This document shows positions 10,785 to 20,169 of a stretch of DNA of 64,000 bases, piece after piece. Source of the DNA: Sipunculus nudus (taxonomy: Eukaryota > Annelida > Sipuncula > Golfingiida > Sipunculidae); NCBI GenBank assembly GCA_026874595.1, contig CM049312.1, forward strand, positions 25,353,956-25,417,955. The letters run 5' to 3'. The stretch's first letter is position 1; every line of letters starts with the position of its first letter. Under the pieces are notes generated by a model. That model had not been told where the DNA came from and did not search any database. It saw only the letters and a list, made by a program, of their open reading frames with translations. The position numbers were made by a program, and so were the translations under genes.

Positions 10785-11031
10785 ACAGGGGAGCCGTCTG
10801 GGAGCCAAAAGCGCCCATAGAGGTATAACGTCCCTGGGTGGGCTCGAACCACCAACCTTCCGATTAACAGCCGGACGCGCTAACCATTGCGCCACAGGGA
10901 CTACATGCTTTGTGTACGTGAGTTTCTTATGTTATCATGAACAGGTACTGTTCCTTGATTTGATTGGCTGATGGAAAGTGTGACGTCACAGACACAGGGG
11001 AGCCGTCTGGGACCAAAAAGCGCCCATAGAG
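10785..11031. repeat. 38-bp direct repeats flanking a 171-bp tRNA-bearing segment
   Basis: Copies at 10785-10822 and 10994-11031 both run from ACAGGGGAGCCGTCTGGG to GCGCCCATAGAG with two or three differences. The left arm has this block once, so 10823-10993 is extra in the right arm. 38 bp is long for a target-site duplication; unequal recombination is an alternative. Confidence 0.75.
10829..10901 (-). tRNA. tRNA-Asn (anticodon GTT)
   Basis: 73 nt with a full cloverleaf: acceptor GTCCCTG/CAGGGAC, D arm GGCGCAATGGTTAGCGC, anticodon loop CTGTTAA giving GTT, T arm with GGTTCGAGCCC, discriminator G. A- and B-box promoter elements are intact and no CCA is encoded, as in eukaryotic nuclear genes. 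No intron. It lies within the insertion in the right foldback arm and has no copy in the left arm. Confidence 0.9.
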
Positions 11032-11217
11032 CGCTCTCAACTGATAGTATTATAGAGCCGGCCTGCTTATATAGTAGGGTTGTGGACACATTTAATCTTT
11101 GGTGTGTGTGTTACTCGTGGAATGTTTGAGGCATATTTTTCCTAAAATTTTAGCAGGTATTTCGTAAATGTCATGTAGACCGTTGTCCGGCAAAGGGCTA
11201 TTTTGTTGTGTTGACCA

Positions 11218-11384
11218 GTGCTGTATGAGGCAGCGCCCCCTATCGTATGTTACCGGAACTATTTTAACCATGTCCACAGAGGAGATATGTGTAAGAGATT
11301 TAATATCTGAGTCAGACTTAGAATGACTGAATGCTGGCATCTTGGTGGATCGTGAAATATGTTTCGATAGCATGGAGTCTATCA

Positions 11385-11431
<47 letters not shown>

Positions 11432-12060
11432 ACATTTTTAATGATGGCATGTAAAATGGGCGTACCGAAAATATAAAGCCATATTTATTTAATATTATGT
11501 ATTAAGTATCCACAATCCAAAACTCTGATCAATAGTGGTTTTTTACGTTATATCACATACCATACAGACGCTGTCATACAATGTCCTTTTCAGAAAACAA
11601 CAAGCCGTACGTTTGAGACTAGTATCTATTGTTAAGCCGTATAATAATATATATATCATCCGTTATCGCTGTTTTGAAACATACACAGTTAGACATTTCA
11701 TGGTAACATTTCATTTTGACATTTCATTTTGACATTTCATTTACATTTGACATTATCAACAGTAATCATTCTTTTAGCATAACGTCGGGTGACGTATGAG
11801 ACAAGCATATATTGTTAAGCCGTATAATAATATATATATCATCCGTGATCGCTGTTTTGAAACATACACAGTTGGACATATCATGTTAACATTTCATTTT
11901 GACATTCCATTTTGACATTTCATTTAACATTTCATTTTGACATTTCATTTCGACATTTCATTTTGACATTTCACATGATCAACAGTAATCAACTTTAAAC
12001 ATAACCTTTAGCATATATTTACATCTCCATACACAATAAACAGTCAAGCATTTTGAGTTT
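11218..12060. repeat. AT-rich satellite: TA run and 183-bp duplication
   Basis: A TA dinucleotide run at 11392-11429. Two copies, 183 bp apart (start anchors 11631 and 11814), share GTTAAGCCGTATAATAATAT. After each comes a short minisatellite of CATTTCATTTTGA-like units (to about 11990). No gene. It separates the foldback from the 794-aa gene. Confidence 0.75.
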
Positions 12061-12124
12061 CGTGTTGGCTCGCTTTGTCACAATGACACAGAACCACATT
12101 ACGTTTTACGTGGAAAGTATCAGT

Positions 12125-14509
12125 TTATGCTGATCCCCGTGGGAAAACTAGGAGTACTTGTTGCTGCAACTGTTGAAAGTTCTGTTTGACGTCTTCCAGC
12201 ATGGCCATCGACTGTTGAAAGCTGCTGATGGCCCTGTGCAGCTTGTCCGTCATCGTGTTCGTCACATTCCAAAGTTCCTGCGTATCCATGGCGGCCGTGT
12301 TTGAGGCGTAGTTATGCGCAGTTGCATTGTTTGGCGTTGCGACGATAGGTGCAGCTGGAGTGTATATATAATTCTGTGTATTCACGTCACATGTTGACAG
12401 TTGCTGGGCGACGGTGTACAGAATGTTCATCGGGTTTGGGTCGCTTGCAACGGACGTACCTTGCTGCTGCAGTCCCGTCCCGTCATACAAGTGCGCATTG
12501 ACTGTGACGCCAGCAATCGGCCGTTGCCCTGCACAGGCGTAAACGGGCGCATTGGCTTTGACCACGCCGGGAGACGACATGAATTGTCCCGTGAAGGGTG
12601 AATGAGTGCTGTGTCCCAAGTCCGTCCCTGCATTGTGCATGTGATCGTAATGTGTACCCATATGTTGTTGTGTCCCCCCCACAGGTAACCCGGTATTGTC
12701 CATTTCGTCGTCTGATATATCAGAATAAGGACTTTCATGTTCACCAACCACTGCAGACGGTGGCGCGCTTTTGTCTCGTTGACTTGTTGCTGAGCGGGCG
12801 ATAGACACCTCATTCTCCAAAGCGTTACCCGCATCTCCCTCTTGCGCCGGGCCCGATTGATTGAGGTGCAAACGGACACTTCCGTCCTCGTCTTCGTCAC
12901 GCACCTCGTCTGGCAATACCAGGTCTTGTGTATCTATGTTCAACAAGGCCGGCATTGCGGGTGTATTAAGAGATATTTCGTAGGGGTCTGGTATGGCGGG
13001 TCGGCGCCCGTTTACCGTAGGCGCTTTGAGGGTCGTTTCCTCCTCCTGTGACGTGGAGTGTGTCGCATTCCCTTCGTAATTCAGGATCAGGTTTGAGCCA
13101 TTCGTCGCCCCGTGTGCGGTCGGCCTGTCAGCGTCTGTGCCGGGCGATTGTGGCGAGCTGTCAATAGGAGGGTACAGCGTTGCGCAGTCGCCGCCGCCTA
13201 TGGGTGAAAATGGCGTATCATCGATGCGTATGCGCTTCCTCGGGGCGCTGAACCTTGGTTGACCGTCAGCAGCGTGACACGGACCGCGTTTCCGCTTCCC
13301 GAGCTCGGCGTGAGTTCTTCCTGTTGTCGCACCGTCGGGACTCCCCTGTTGATCCTGGACGTCAACTGTCGTATGACCGGCATTTTCTTTCACCCACTGT
13401 TCAGCTTGTACGTTCAGGGTGGCGGCATCGACAGCTGCAGACGGTTCAGAGGAAACGGGGTCGGCGGTATCATCCGTGACACTGGCTGTTGTTGCTCCCT
13501 GATCAAACGTACCCGCATCGTCTTGCAGGCCATACGGCACCAGCGTAAACGGTATCGCCCCTTTCTTCGAGCTTTTCAGGACACACCGTTCGCGCGATTT
13601 ACCGGTGTACAGGCCGTATGTGGGAGGGCTTTTGGCTGCTTTCTCCATTTTCTTGAGGCAAGAATGTACACGCACATACAGGTCATGCAAGGCCTGCTCG
13701 TGTGCGAAAACTGTTGAGCGGCACAGTTCCTTTGCCACGCGGTTGATGTCCTCTTGCAGCGGGATCAAATCGTTGCCCTTTTGCTCCCTGTTTATGAGTC
13801 TGTCTGTCACGCAGCGGATGGCTTCGCCGATCGCATTGCACAGAAGCTTGCTTTCGTCTGCGTCGGCCTCGCTCAAAATGTGATCATCTCCACGCAATGT
13901 CCGGCGGAAATTTTCAGCCAGAGAAAGGTGCCGTTCCTCTGTGGTGAGCACCGTGACGAAATACTCCAAACCGAAGAGCTTTGAGATGGATTGGGATCGG
14001 TGGAAATCCGGAAACAGCTCCTCGTTGTCGGTCATCAGGTAGGGGAAGTGATTGTATCGGAAACGCAGGAACATGTCCGCCGTGTTCTTCATAAAGCATG
14101 GAAACGCGGGCAGGGACTTGTCCGATTGACACAGGGCGAGGTCGCATATGAAGAACATGTACAACCGGCTCCAGTCGTCCAGGCTCGCTCCCAACAGCTC
14201 CCCGTAATAGATGAGCGTGCGCAGCCAGGCCAGATCGCAACAGTCGTCGAATAACTCGGGCGTGATACGCCTGTTCACCGGATTACCCTTGTCGGAACAT
14301 TTCCTCACCGTCAGTCCAATGCTGCGCACGGTGAGTATGTTGTCGTTCATCAGAGGCGCCGTCATTGTAGAGATCCGGCTTTTCTCTTTGCATTCTACGC
14401 CTGATAGAAGCGGCGCGAACACATCACCACCACTGTAGTTCGCCAATGGTTGCGAGTTTCTCTTCGTTGAACGAGCGGACATATCTGCCGTTTTCGAACG
14501 AGAGCCCAT
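12125..14509 (-). CDS. Large hypothetical protein with helical N-half and coiled-coil C-end
   Basis: 794 aa; not recognised. Residues about 70-310 are rich in Leu/Phe/Arg and look globular and mainly helical, with Cys-containing segments. About 330-690 is low-complexity Pro/Thr/Asp/Gly-rich and probably disordered, with a basic patch GKRKRGP near residue 400 as a possible nuclear signal. About 750-790 forms a Gln/Leu heptad-like helix (LHRAISSFQQSMAMLEDVKQ). This domain plan suits a scaffold or tegument-like protein, but that is only analogy. A TATA box is at 14618-14626, 110 bp before the ATG. GC is higher than in the flanks. Confidence 0.75.
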   Translation of the reverse strand: MGSRSKTADMSARSTKRNSQPLANYSGGDVFAPLLSGVECKEKSRISTMTAPLMNDNILTVRSIGLTVRKCSDKGNPVNRRITPELFDDCCDLAWLRTLIYYGELLGASLDDWSRLYMFFICDLALCQSDKSLPAFPCFMKNTADMFLRFRYNHFPYLMTDNEELFPDFHRSQSISKLFGLEYFVTVLTTEERHLSLAENFRRTLRGDDHILSEADADESKLLCNAIGEAIRCVTDRLINREQKGNDLIPLQEDINRVAKELCRSTVFAHEQALHDLYVRVHSCLKKMEKAAKSPPTYGLYTGKSRERCVLKSSKKGAIPFTLVPYGLQDDAGTFDQGATTASVTDDTADPVSSEPSAAVDAATLNVQAEQWVKENAGHTTVDVQDQQGSPDGATTGRTHAELGKRKRGPCHAADGQPRFSAPRKRIRIDDTPFSPIGGGDCATLYPPIDSSPQSPGTDADRPTAHGATNGSNLILNYEGNATHSTSQEEETTLKAPTVNGRRPAIPDPYEISLNTPAMPALLNIDTQDLVLPDEVRDEDEDGSVRLHLNQSGPAQEGDAGNALENEVSIARSATSQRDKSAPPSAVVGEHESPYSDISDDEMDNTGLPVGGTQQHMGTHYDHMHNAGTDLGHSTHSPFTGQFMSSPGVVKANAPVYACAGQRPIAGVTVNAHLYDGTGLQQQGTSVASDPNPMNILYTVAQQLSTCDVNTQNYIYTPAAPIVATPNNATAHNYASNTAAMDTQELWNVTNTMTDKLHRAISSFQQSMAMLEDVKQNFQQLQQQVLLVFPRGSA

Positions 14510-14617
14510 GTCGCTGAAGACTGCTTTTGTAATGTAGAGAATAGCAACAGCAGCAGCAGTTTCAACCGGCTGGTAGCAGTGCGTGGCAGGTTCTGCTGAA
14601 TGTTTGGTACTGCTGAG

Positions 14618-14626
14618 CTTTTATAG
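14618..14626 (-). promoter_or_regulatory. TATA box of the 794-aa gene
   Basis: Reverse complement CTATAAAAG, 110 bp upstream of the ATG; CAG-rich 5' UTR between. Confidence 0.55.
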
Positions 14627-14782
14627 CCAGTAACCCAGACATTACGTAATACTGTGGAAATTCCAACATGAACAAAACAACTTTTTACATATATCTGATA
14701 ACCGCGATACTTTCACTCAAGGACAAACGTGTCAAAACAAAATCGTTAAAAGCTATGGAAAACCCACACGAAAACATCCGGT

Positions 14783-15650
14783 TCAACGTCCTGTCGGTAA
14801 ATGAGTCACGGCCGAAACATGGGAATAACAATATTTTATATATAGTTTCCACGAATCAGATGTACGAATCAGCAGTGCACCCGGTGCAAGTTTTGTTTTC
14901 ACTTCCTTTTCTAGAGAAATCACGTCATACCGTGTCAATGTACGTCTGCGCAAACAACTTTTTACAGGAGATAAGACATGTCGCCCAGACTGTGACTCAA
15001 GGACAAATGTGTCAAAACAACTGCGCAAACATCGGAAAAACCAGACCGCAAGCATTCGGTCAATGTCCTGAGCGGTTAGTCACAGCAGCATGAACGCGAT
15101 AACATCCTGGTTTTTATGTACCAGCTAAGCACCAGCGTCAAGGCCGTCTATTTTTTACTGTAGTCATGTGGTTATGAATCATACCTGTTTACCAGACGTA
15201 CCAAACGTAACTGGGTCAACGTCCTGTCGGTAAATGAGTCACGGCCGAAACATGGGAATAACAATTTTTTATATATAGTTTCCACGATTCAGATGTACGA
15301 ATCAGCAGTGCACCCGGTGCAAGTTTTGTTTTCACTTCCTTTTCTAGAGAAATCACGTCATACCGTGTCAATGTACGTCTGCGCAAACAACTTTTTACAG
15401 GAGATAAGACATGTCGCCCAGACTGTGACTCAAGGACAAATGTGTCAAAACAACTGCGCAAACATCGGAAAAACCAGACCGCAAGCATTCGGTCAATGTC
15501 CTGAGCGGTTAGTCACAGCAGCATGAACGCGATAACATCCTGGTTTTCATGTATCAGCTAAGCACCAGCGTCAAGGCCGTCTATATTTTGCTGTAATAAT
15601 GTGGTTATGAATCATACTTGTTTACCAGATGTACCAAACGTAAATGGGTC
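14783..15650. repeat. 433-bp tandem duplication
   Basis: Copies at about 14783-15215 and 15216-15650 are nearly identical, including short open frames on both strands (e.g. minus 14783-15055 and 15216-15488). Because even silent positions match, those frames give no evidence of selection. A degraded third copy of the 3' part lies at about 16277-16400 (shared ACCAGCGT...TTTAC...ACGTACCAAACGTAAATGG). Each copy holds a TGAGTCA AP-1-like site and a TATATA stretch. Confidence 0.85.
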
Positions 15651-15820
15651 GTCAGTGTAAACATGCTGTTTTATATGACCTTTAATTGCGCTTTACAATT
15701 TCAGTGATACAAGTCACGTTTCAATGACACAGTTTCGTTCGTCAGACACGCGCGCACTTGAGGTGGTCAAGCCGCTGTAGAACAGTCCTTCTATACGTCG
15801 GTGCCCCATCCGTATCGCGG

Positions 15821-15835
15821 GCATATATATATATC
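15821..15835 (+). promoter_or_regulatory. TATA region of the 15888 gene
   Basis: GCATATATATATATCG about 55-65 bp before the ATG, with a purine-rich leader after it. Confidence 0.45.
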
Positions 15836-15887
15836 GTTCCTTTAAACTGGACCAGTATCCCAAGACAGAAGAGAAGAATAAAGAGTA

Positions 15888-16235
15888 ATGGCCACCTCGG
15901 ACGGGTCGGAAATATCTTACCGTACGGAATTCATTGAACTTTTCAACACGGTGGACATGATGCTGTACGGATGTTGGGGTTTTATGTTTGACCCGTCTCG
16001 GTGCAAGGATGTGTATGATGAACTAAAATATCTGAATGATTCAATGAAGGATTTATACCGGCGTTTACCTGCAGATATGAGACACGGCCTCTACCTGAAA
16101 AATCGGCCGTACTGTGAAACATGTTTCAGATGTCTCGATTGCAGTGAGTGCGACGCAACCAGTGAGTCCACAGAGGAAACGTATCTGTCGACTGAACCGG
16201 TGTCTAGAGGTAATGATGCGGCACAGACGGAGTAA
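15888..16235 (+). CDS. Small Cys-rich hypothetical protein
   Basis: 115 aa. The N-terminal 70 residues look helical (FIELFNTVDMML, VYDELKYLNDSMKDLYRRL). A CxxCxxCxxCxxC cluster at about residues 77-91 (CETCFRCLDCSEC) could bind metal. The C-terminus is acidic and Ser/Thr-rich. Family not recognised. It has its own TATA region and sits between the 433-bp repeats and their degenerate third copy. Confidence 0.55.
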   Translation: MATSDGSEISYRTEFIELFNTVDMMLYGCWGFMFDPSRCKDVYDELKYLNDSMKDLYRRLPADMRHGLYLKNRPYCETCFRCLDCSECDATSESTEETYLSTEPVSRGNDAAQTE

Positions 16236-16693
16236 AGACTGGAGTTCAGGTGGCACGTGAGGTTAACATCGTAGCTGTTATGTATCAGCGATGCACCAGC
16301 GTTAAGTTTGTCATTTTTGTCTTGGTTTTTTTTTCTGTACATATGGTCATGATTAATACTGGTTTACTAAACGTACCAAACGTAAATGGATGATCAGACA
16401 GTCTAAAACAAGCTATTATGTGGCCTGCTTTTTACGCAATACGATAATAGGGATGCACGTGTTTGTTCAAGGACATCATTTGAACGTCAATTCCGTGAGT
16501 GATGGACCTACGTCTGAAACACGCCCCTCCCATGTATATATATACATATATTCGACATGCGCACAGTGAACTCCTGCCGATCAGATGACTTGTCTGGCAG
16601 CTACATAAAGCAGAACTTGGTGGGCTTACATCAGACCAGTACCAGCAGCAGTTCTGTTCGGTGTTACCTCTACCCAAATTTGAAAGTGTTGAG
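16236..16693. other. Spacer with degenerate repeat tail and promoter region
   Basis: The degraded third copy of the 433-bp repeat tail occupies about 16277-16400. A TATATATACATATA stretch at 16536-16552 lies about 150 bp upstream of the next ATG and is a plausible promoter. Confidence 0.5.
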
Positions 16694-17857
16694 ATGTCAC
16701 GTACACTACATCCAGTCGATGTTTACTTGTCTGTCCGTCCCGCTATCGATATATCAAATGTGATCAAAGGAAACCGTATCAAGCTGTTGATGTACTTGGA
16801 CGTCAACACTGTGCTACAGAACGCCATGGTCCAGGAAGGCATCATATGCAAGGGCCACGCTGCACTTTTAGACAACAGCCCTGTTATGAGTAGAAAAGCC
16901 ACCGAGTTGATAGCCATCCTCCTGAAGCGCGATCTTCGAAACTTCATCGGGTTTATCGGTTTGCTGGAGGAGTATGATCAACCCGTGCCCCGGGATATCC
17001 TGGTGGAATCACTCAACGCATGCGCTTTCGGGAAGCAGGGTGTCCCTGGCGGAGGTACCCTTACTGGGAACACAGCCGGGAAACCGTCAAGCAGTCAGGC
17101 CGACCCCCACACTGGAAAATGCGGCAGCGCGGGTGTACATGTTTCTTCACGTCAGCCAGACTGGTTGCATCCACTCGACGTTTACATGTCTGTCAGTCCC
17201 GCTATTACGATACGCAGTGTTATCAATTCAGACCGGGTTGCGCTGGCTAAATGCCTGGACGTTGACCCGCTGCTGCAGGAGGCGATGGTCGAAGAAGGCA
17301 TCATCAGCAGGTTCAATGCCGAAACCATACTCCGCAAGTGTCACAAATATGCGAAAAGCACAGCCTTGTTGGACATCCTCGCTCAGCGGGGTCTCCCTAA
17401 TTTGGTCAGGTTTATTGGATTGCTGAAGGTGTATGATCAGCCCGTTCCGCGAGATATCCTGGTGGAATCATTGAACGCACACGCTTTCCCGAAGCAGGCT
17501 GGCCGTGTCGGACGATCGCTAACAACGAACACGGTCGAGCAACCGACCCGTCACGAGGTCGAACCTTTCAATGGAACGTTAAGCGGGGCGGATGGGCAGG
17601 TTTCTTCTGGTCAACGGTGGAGGCGCATGCGCGATATGCTATGTGCGAAAAAGAAAAACGACGTATCGGTGACTCCAGATGATCCCAATGAACAAGTCTG
17701 TGTAGTGTGTATGGACAACAAACGGAAGACGATATTTCTGCCCTGCGGTCACATAAGGTGCTGTTTCACATGTGCGTTGAGGTGCAGCGAGAACGAGGAT
17801 ATGACATGTATAACATGCAGAAACCGGGTAGAAGATATCAAACCCTGTTTCATGTGA
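16694..17857 (+). CDS. CARD-CARD-RING protein (putative E3 ligase)
   Basis: 387 aa from the ATG at 16694; the open frame extends 33 bp upstream only through a GTG. Two homologous death-fold modules (about residues 5-112 and 155-270) both begin LHP[VL]DVY[LM]SV.PAI and end with FIGLL..YDQPVPRDILVESLNA, separated by a Gly/Ser linker. A C-terminal C3HC4 RING (about 338-387) reads CVVCMDNKRK, LPCGHIRCCFTC, CITCR and ends at -CFM, the arrangement of IAP-type RINGs. Expected role: ubiquitin ligation directed by CARD binding to apoptosis or innate-signalling adaptors. Coding region unspliced. AATAAA at 18093-18098. Founder-like member of the cluster to 21568. Confidence 0.75.
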   Translation: MSRTLHPVDVYLSVRPAIDISNVIKGNRIKLLMYLDVNTVLQNAMVQEGIICKGHAALLDNSPVMSRKATELIAILLKRDLRNFIGFIGLLEEYDQPVPRDILVESLNACAFGKQGVPGGGTLTGNTAGKPSSSQADPHTGKCGSAGVHVSSRQPDWLHPLDVYMSVSPAITIRSVINSDRVALAKCLDVDPLLQEAMVEEGIISRFNAETILRKCHKYAKSTALLDILAQRGLPNLVRFIGLLKVYDQPVPRDILVESLNAHAFPKQAGRVGRSLTTNTVEQPTRHEVEPFNGTLSGADGQVSSGQRWRRMRDMLCAKKKNDVSVTPDDPNEQVCVVCMDNKRKTIFLPCGHIRCCFTCALRCSENEDMTCITCRNRVEDIKPCFM

Positions 17858-18092
17858 ACCTAACAGGACGTACCATAAGGAACTCTTTTTGCTTCCCCTG
17901 CCCCAGCTCACACAGTGAAACGCGTAAGTGCCTGTATATACGATAAGTGAACTGTTTTTGTATTGATACTCTCTATAACATACATACGTTGACACGTTCT
18001 TTATTGATGATTCAAACTTGTGTATATATCTTACTTTGCGCATTTGTGTTTCGTAATCGCACCTTTGTTATTGTATAAATGAATAACAAATG

Positions 18093-18098
18093 AATAAA
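18093..18098 (+). terminator. Poly(A) signal of the 16694 gene
   Basis: AATAAA in an AT-rich 3' UTR about 240 bp after the stop. Confidence 0.5.
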
Positions 18099-18484
18099 AT
18101 GTAGTGTATATATTTAAACGTGTTCTTCTGTACAACGTGTACTGTATGACGGATGTGGGGAACCTGTTCTGAACGCTCTCCCGGTTAGGTGCGTGTGTGT
18201 CAGTGTGTCGTTGTGATGTTTGTATATTCGTACTGCGTTCTGTATGATGTTCTGTTCTGTGTGATGCAATCAGCCTCCGACCTCCCGACTATCATGTGGC
18301 GTAACTCCATGGGGGTAATGATTTGGTACTTCAAACGTGTGTGTCGAATCCCGTTCTGTTTCATTTTATATGTCCTTTTATATGTCATTGCTTGTGGCGT
18401 GGTTACAAAAGTACCGGTCACTGTATCCATCCGTCATTTCATCGCCGACCGCCGTACTGCACGGGAGTGTTTAACCGATACACC

Positions 18485-18931
18485 ATGGGCCGGGTCGATA
18501 CGTTGCAGCCATTGAATTTTTACTTGTCTGTCAGACCTGAGATTTCGAGCGCGAGCATCCTCCGGCCACAGTGGCGCACGTTGGTGACCAGCCTGGACGT
18601 CGATCCTTGGCTGATTGACACTCTGCTCCAGAAAGGTCTTATAAGTCAGGACGAAGCCGCACGTATCACCGGGGAAGATACCGTCATCGATCAGAACAAG
18701 ATGCTGCTGTTTATCATCATGGAGTTGGGGCTTGAACAAGTTGTCACGTTTATCGAGTTGCTCAAAACCTGCAACCGGTCCGGGCCGCACGTCGTGCTCG
18801 TGAAATGTCTGAATCGAGCAGCATGGAAGCGCTTTGCTGACGGATGTAGCTTCTCCCCGACTGGCGTCATCGGTACACATACCATTTTACAGCCGTCGTC
18901 TGTGCAAACGGGCGGTTCGAAAAAAGGATAA
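18485..18931 (+). CDS. Single CARD-like protein
   Basis: 148 aa from the ATG at 18485; the upstream extension of the frame uses a TTG. One death-fold module fills residues 5-115 and has the cluster signature: LQPLNFYLSVRPEI, LDVDPWLIDTLLQKGLIS, and a terminal helix FIELLKTCN...VLVKCLN. No RING. Its leader (CCGTACTGCACGGG...TACACC before the ATG) is related to that of the three genes downstream. Probably a CARD-only decoy or adaptor. Confidence 0.6.
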   Translation: MGRVDTLQPLNFYLSVRPEISSASILRPQWRTLVTSLDVDPWLIDTLLQKGLISQDEAARITGEDTVIDQNKMLLFIIMELGLEQVVTFIELLKTCNRSGPHVVLVKCLNRAAWKRFADGCSFSPTGVIGTHTILQPSSVQTGGSKKG

Positions 18932-19049
18932 GAATGCCAGTTGGCGCATGTCATCGTATCTTGCAGTATAGATTGTCAAAAACGTTTTTTATGCTTTTTT
19001 AGTGTAGGATGCGGGGGCTATGGGCACACATGTAAATAAGCGGTTGCTG

Positions 19050-19056
19050 TATAAAT
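19050..19056 (+). promoter_or_regulatory. TATA box shared by the CARD-only cluster (first of three)
   Basis: TATAAAT within GTTGCTGTATAAATGCATCAT. The same block precedes the genes at 19651 (about 19590) and 20170 (about 20110). The leader up to TACGGATACATC-ATG is almost invariant in all three, so promoter and gene were duplicated together. The second and third copies have an additional upstream TATAAATA (19571 and 20091). Confidence 0.6.
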
Positions 19057-19110
19057 GCATCATTTCGTTGCCAACCACCGTACTGAACAGGACTCGTTTA
19101 CGGATACATC

Positions 19111-19479
19111 ATGTACTTCCAAGATGTGATGCAGCCACCTGAATATTACTTGTCAATACAACCTCCGATCACGGGCGAAAGCATTATCGGTACACTACGT
19201 TGCCGGTTGGTTGCCACTCTTGATGTCCACCTGCTGTTGGTTGACACCATGCTCTACAAAAGCCTTATCGACTCTGACCAAGCGGGTCGTCTCAAAGCGA
19301 AGGAGACGTCTGTCGAGAGGAACGAGGAGCTGCTGTGTATACTCGAGCATTGGGACGTTGAGAAACTGGTAATATTTATCAGCTTGTTGAACATGTTTGG
19401 TAATAGGGTGGCGCACTTCCTGCTACTGGCCGCTCTTAACTGTGAAGCATGTACGCGCAACCTTGCATCAAAGAACTAG
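19111..19479 (+). CDS. Single CARD-like protein (tandem copy)
   Basis: 122 aa. One death-fold module beginning EYYLSIQPPITGESIIG and containing LDVHLLLVDTMLYKSLIDSDQA and LVIFISLLNMF. Paralogue of the two following genes; about two-thirds of residues match. The stop comes earlier than in the third copy, and the DNA after it still resembles that copy's 3' end in another frame, so C-termini changed by small indels. No poly(A) signal of its own is seen. Confidence 0.65.
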   Translation: MYFQDVMQPPEYYLSIQPPITGESIIGTLRCRLVATLDVHLLLVDTMLYKSLIDSDQAGRLKAKETSVERNEELLCILEHWDVEKLVIFISLLNMFGNRVAHFLLLAALNCEACTRNLASKN

Positions 19480-19650
19480 TAAAATGGAGTCCTTGGCACT
19501 CGTACAATATTGCAGCCATAGTTAGTGCAAACAGACGGGTCAAGGATCTGGATATGGGGAGGGGCACACATATAAATAGACAGTTGCTGTATAAATGCAT
19601 CATTTCGTTGCCAACCACCGTACTGAACAGGACTCGTTTACGGATACATC

Positions 19651-20037
19651 ATGTACAGCGGACATTTAAAGCCAATGGAATATTACTTGTCTATACAACC
19701 CCCGATCACGGGCGGAAGCATTATCGGTGACATACGTCCTCAGTTGGTTACCTCTCTTTATGTCGACGTGTTGCTGTATGACGTCATGGTCAACAGAGGC
19801 CTAATCAACTCTGTTCAAGCGGATCGTATCAAAGCGAAGGAGACGTCTATCGAGAGGAACGGGGAGCTGCTGTGTGTACTCGAGCATTGGGACGTGAAGA
19901 GACTGGTAAAATTTATCAGTTTGTTGAAAATATTTGATAATAAGGTGGCGCACTCCAGACTAGTGTACGCTCTTAATTTGGAAGCAGATAGGCGCAAAAG
20001 AGCCTTTTGCACATGTCCATTATGCTGCCATCGTTAG
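19651..20037 (+). CDS. Single CARD-like protein (tandem copy)
   Basis: 128 aa. Nearly identical to the 20170 gene through the death-fold core (EYYLSIQPPITGGSIIG, then the shared VMVNRGLI helix), then diverges after ALNLEA through an indel that gives a different Cys-containing tail. This suggests a recent duplication. The promoter block is duplicated with it. Confidence 0.65.
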   Translation: MYSGHLKPMEYYLSIQPPITGGSIIGDIRPQLVTSLYVDVLLYDVMVNRGLINSVQADRIKAKETSIERNGELLCVLEHWDVKRLVKFISLLKIFDNKVAHSRLVYALNLEADRRKRAFCTCPLCCHR

Positions 20038-20169
20038 TGCAAACAGATGGGTCAAGGATGTGGATGTGTGGATATGGGGAGGGGCACACATATAAATAGA
20101 CAGTTGCTGTATAAATGCATCATTTCATTGCCAACCACCGTACTGAACAGAACTCCTTACGGATACATC

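Larger units (their letters stand above)
7830..11217. repeat. Large foldback element (about 3.4 kb inverted repeat)
   Basis: Left arm 7830-9561 and right arm 9585-11217 are inverted copies. Matching landmarks include TTGCCGGACAACGGTCTAC (left about 7952; inverted near 11185), AGCGCTCTC-GGGCGC (left about 8160; inverted near 11030) and CTTATGTCAAGAAG (left about 8252; inverted near 10730). The block carrying CAACGCACGTCAAAGCAC (left about 8672) is inverted near 10350. Only about 23 bp separate the arms. The right arm is longer by a tRNA-bearing insertion and shorter by small deletions. No transposase lies inside. It could be a foldback transposon, a collapsed palindrome or a hairpin origin-like structure. 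Confidence 0.8.

Noticed and set aside
14783-15526. Two identical small ORFs in the 433-bp duplication
   Set aside because: Identity extends over the entire duplicated DNA including non-coding parts, so it gives no sign of coding selection.
20047-20169. N-terminal extension of the third CARD-only gene
   Set aside because: The upstream ATG precedes the duplicated TATA-leader block that in all copies lies directly before the internal ATG.
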